Below, piece by piece: positions 63,364 to 64,000 of a stretch of 64,000 nucleotides of DNA (position 1 is the stretch's first letter; every line of letters starts with the position of its first letter). Both the position numbers and the translations under genes were made by a program. Below the pieces are notes generated by a model, which was given only the letters and a program-made list of their open reading frames with translations, had not been told where the DNA came from and did no database searches. Origin of the DNA: Burkholderiales bacterium 39-55-53 (GTDB lineage: Bacteria; Pseudomonadota; Gammaproteobacteria; Burkholderiales; Burkholderiaceae_C); NCBI GenBank assembly GCA_002282445.1, contig NCJK01000002.1, forward strand, positions 1 through 64,000, written 5' to 3'.

Positions 63364-64000
63364 ATGTCGTTTTGCGTTCTTATTCCTGCGCGCATGGCGT
63401 CATCGCGCTTGCCCGATAAACCACTGGCTGACATTGCAGGCTTACCCATGGTGGTGCGCGTGGCGCAACGTGCCAAGCTGTCTGCAGCCTCACGCGTGGT
63501 GGTTGCCGCTGACGACGCACTCATCGTGGCCGCCTGCCAAGCCCACGGCATTGATGCCGTGCTCACCCGCACCGACCACCCTTCTGGCAGCGACCGTTTG
63601 GCCGAAGCCTGCGACTTGCTGAAACTGCAAGACACCGATGTGGTGGTGAACGTGCAAGGTGACGAGCCCCTGATTGACCCCGCCTCAATTGATGCCGCAG
63701 CCCAACTTCTGCAAACACGCAGCGACTGCAGCATGAGCACCCTTGCTCACGCGATTGACAGCGTGGAAGACTTTGCCAACCCCAATGTGGTGAAGGTGGT
63801 TCTGGATGCGCGCAACACTGCGCTGTACTTCAGCCGCGCACCGATTGCTTGGTGGCGTGATGGGTTTACCCAAGGTATCACCGCACTACCAAGCCCTGCG
63901 CCGCTGCGCCATGTGGGCTTGTATGGCTACCGCGTAGGCTTTTTGCGCGAGTTCCCCAAACTGGCACAAGCGCCAATTGAGGTGACTGAATCGCTCGAAC
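63364..64000 (+). CDS. kdsB: CMP-Kdo synthetase (partial, cut by right edge)
   Basis: The visible 212 codons start directly after the ycaR stop with [20 protein letters not shown], the nucleotide-binding opening of 3-deoxy-manno-octulosonate cytidylyltransferase. [25 protein letters not shown] and [12 protein letters not shown] follow. It activates Kdo with CTP for addition to lipid A. The enzyme is normally about 250 residues, so roughly 40 are missing off the window. Confidence 0.96.
   Translation, partial: MSFCVLIPARMASSRLPDKPLADIAGLPMVVRVAQRAKLSAASRVVVAADDALIVAACQAHGIDAVLTRTDHPSGSDRLAEACDLLKLQDTDVVVNVQGDEPLIDPASIDAAAQLLQTRSDCSMSTLAHAIDSVEDFANPNVVKVVLDARNTALYFSRAPIAWWRDGFTQGITALPSPAPLRHVGLYGYRVGFLREFPKLAQAPIEVTESLE

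Overview
The window is typical of a betaproteobacterium in the order Burkholderiales, most likely Comamonadaceae. This is inferred from gene content and order (tolB-pal-cpoB, yebC-purD-hemF-nadD-rsfS-rlmH-maf-rng, clpS-clpA, exbBD-lpxK-kdsB) and protein style. No marker was compared against a database.

Bases 1-37,900 hold one minus-strand two-partner secretion (TPS) operon. In order of transcription it encodes a small exported protein of unknown function (37,903-37,430), a secreted stand-alone POTRA-domain protein (37,364-36,924), an FhaC/ShlB-type outer-membrane transporter (36,792-34,993) and a giant exoprotein that starts at 34,989 and runs off the left edge. The exoprotein is open for 10,490 codons, then is broken by an exact 20-bp tandem duplication at 3531-3570. 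Beyond it the same kind of protein continues in another frame, stop-free to base 1. With one copy removed, the gene would be one frame of at least about 11,650 codons. It has a haemagglutination-activity domain, beta-helix modules, YDG-type domains, a roughly 10.7-kb GLUG array with a 1011/1014-bp higher-order repeat, two autotransporter-type arrays of 246-bp units, and a Gly-rich domain. A 93-aa TPR protein is divergent from the operon and sits behind a good match to a sigma-54 promoter.

From 38,400 to 45,800 there is tRNA-Lys(UUU) with its promoter and terminator, then a tightly overlapping minus-strand run tolB-pal-cpoB-yedE-tcdA, and on the plus strand msbA with a small glycosyltransferase. 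Between the glycosyltransferase and rng lie two long interleaved inverted repeats (45,826-46,020).

From 46,000 to 53,900 a compact minus-strand cluster reads yebC, purD, an acyltransferase, hemF, nadD, rsfS, rlmH, maf, rng (translation, ribosome assembly, cofactor and purine synthesis). From 53,900 to 60,800 come a HerA-like ATPase, clpS-clpA, a DUF192 protein and xseA-sodB. An AT-rich gap with DnaA-box-like sites (60,792-60,988) precedes exbB-exbD-lpxK-ycaR-kdsB, which powers envelope transport and makes lipid A/Kdo precursors; kdsB is cut by the right edge.

The right 26 kb is ordinary chromosomal core. The unusual biology is in the TPS locus, the interleaved palindromes, the RsfS histone-like tail and the DnaA-box gap.
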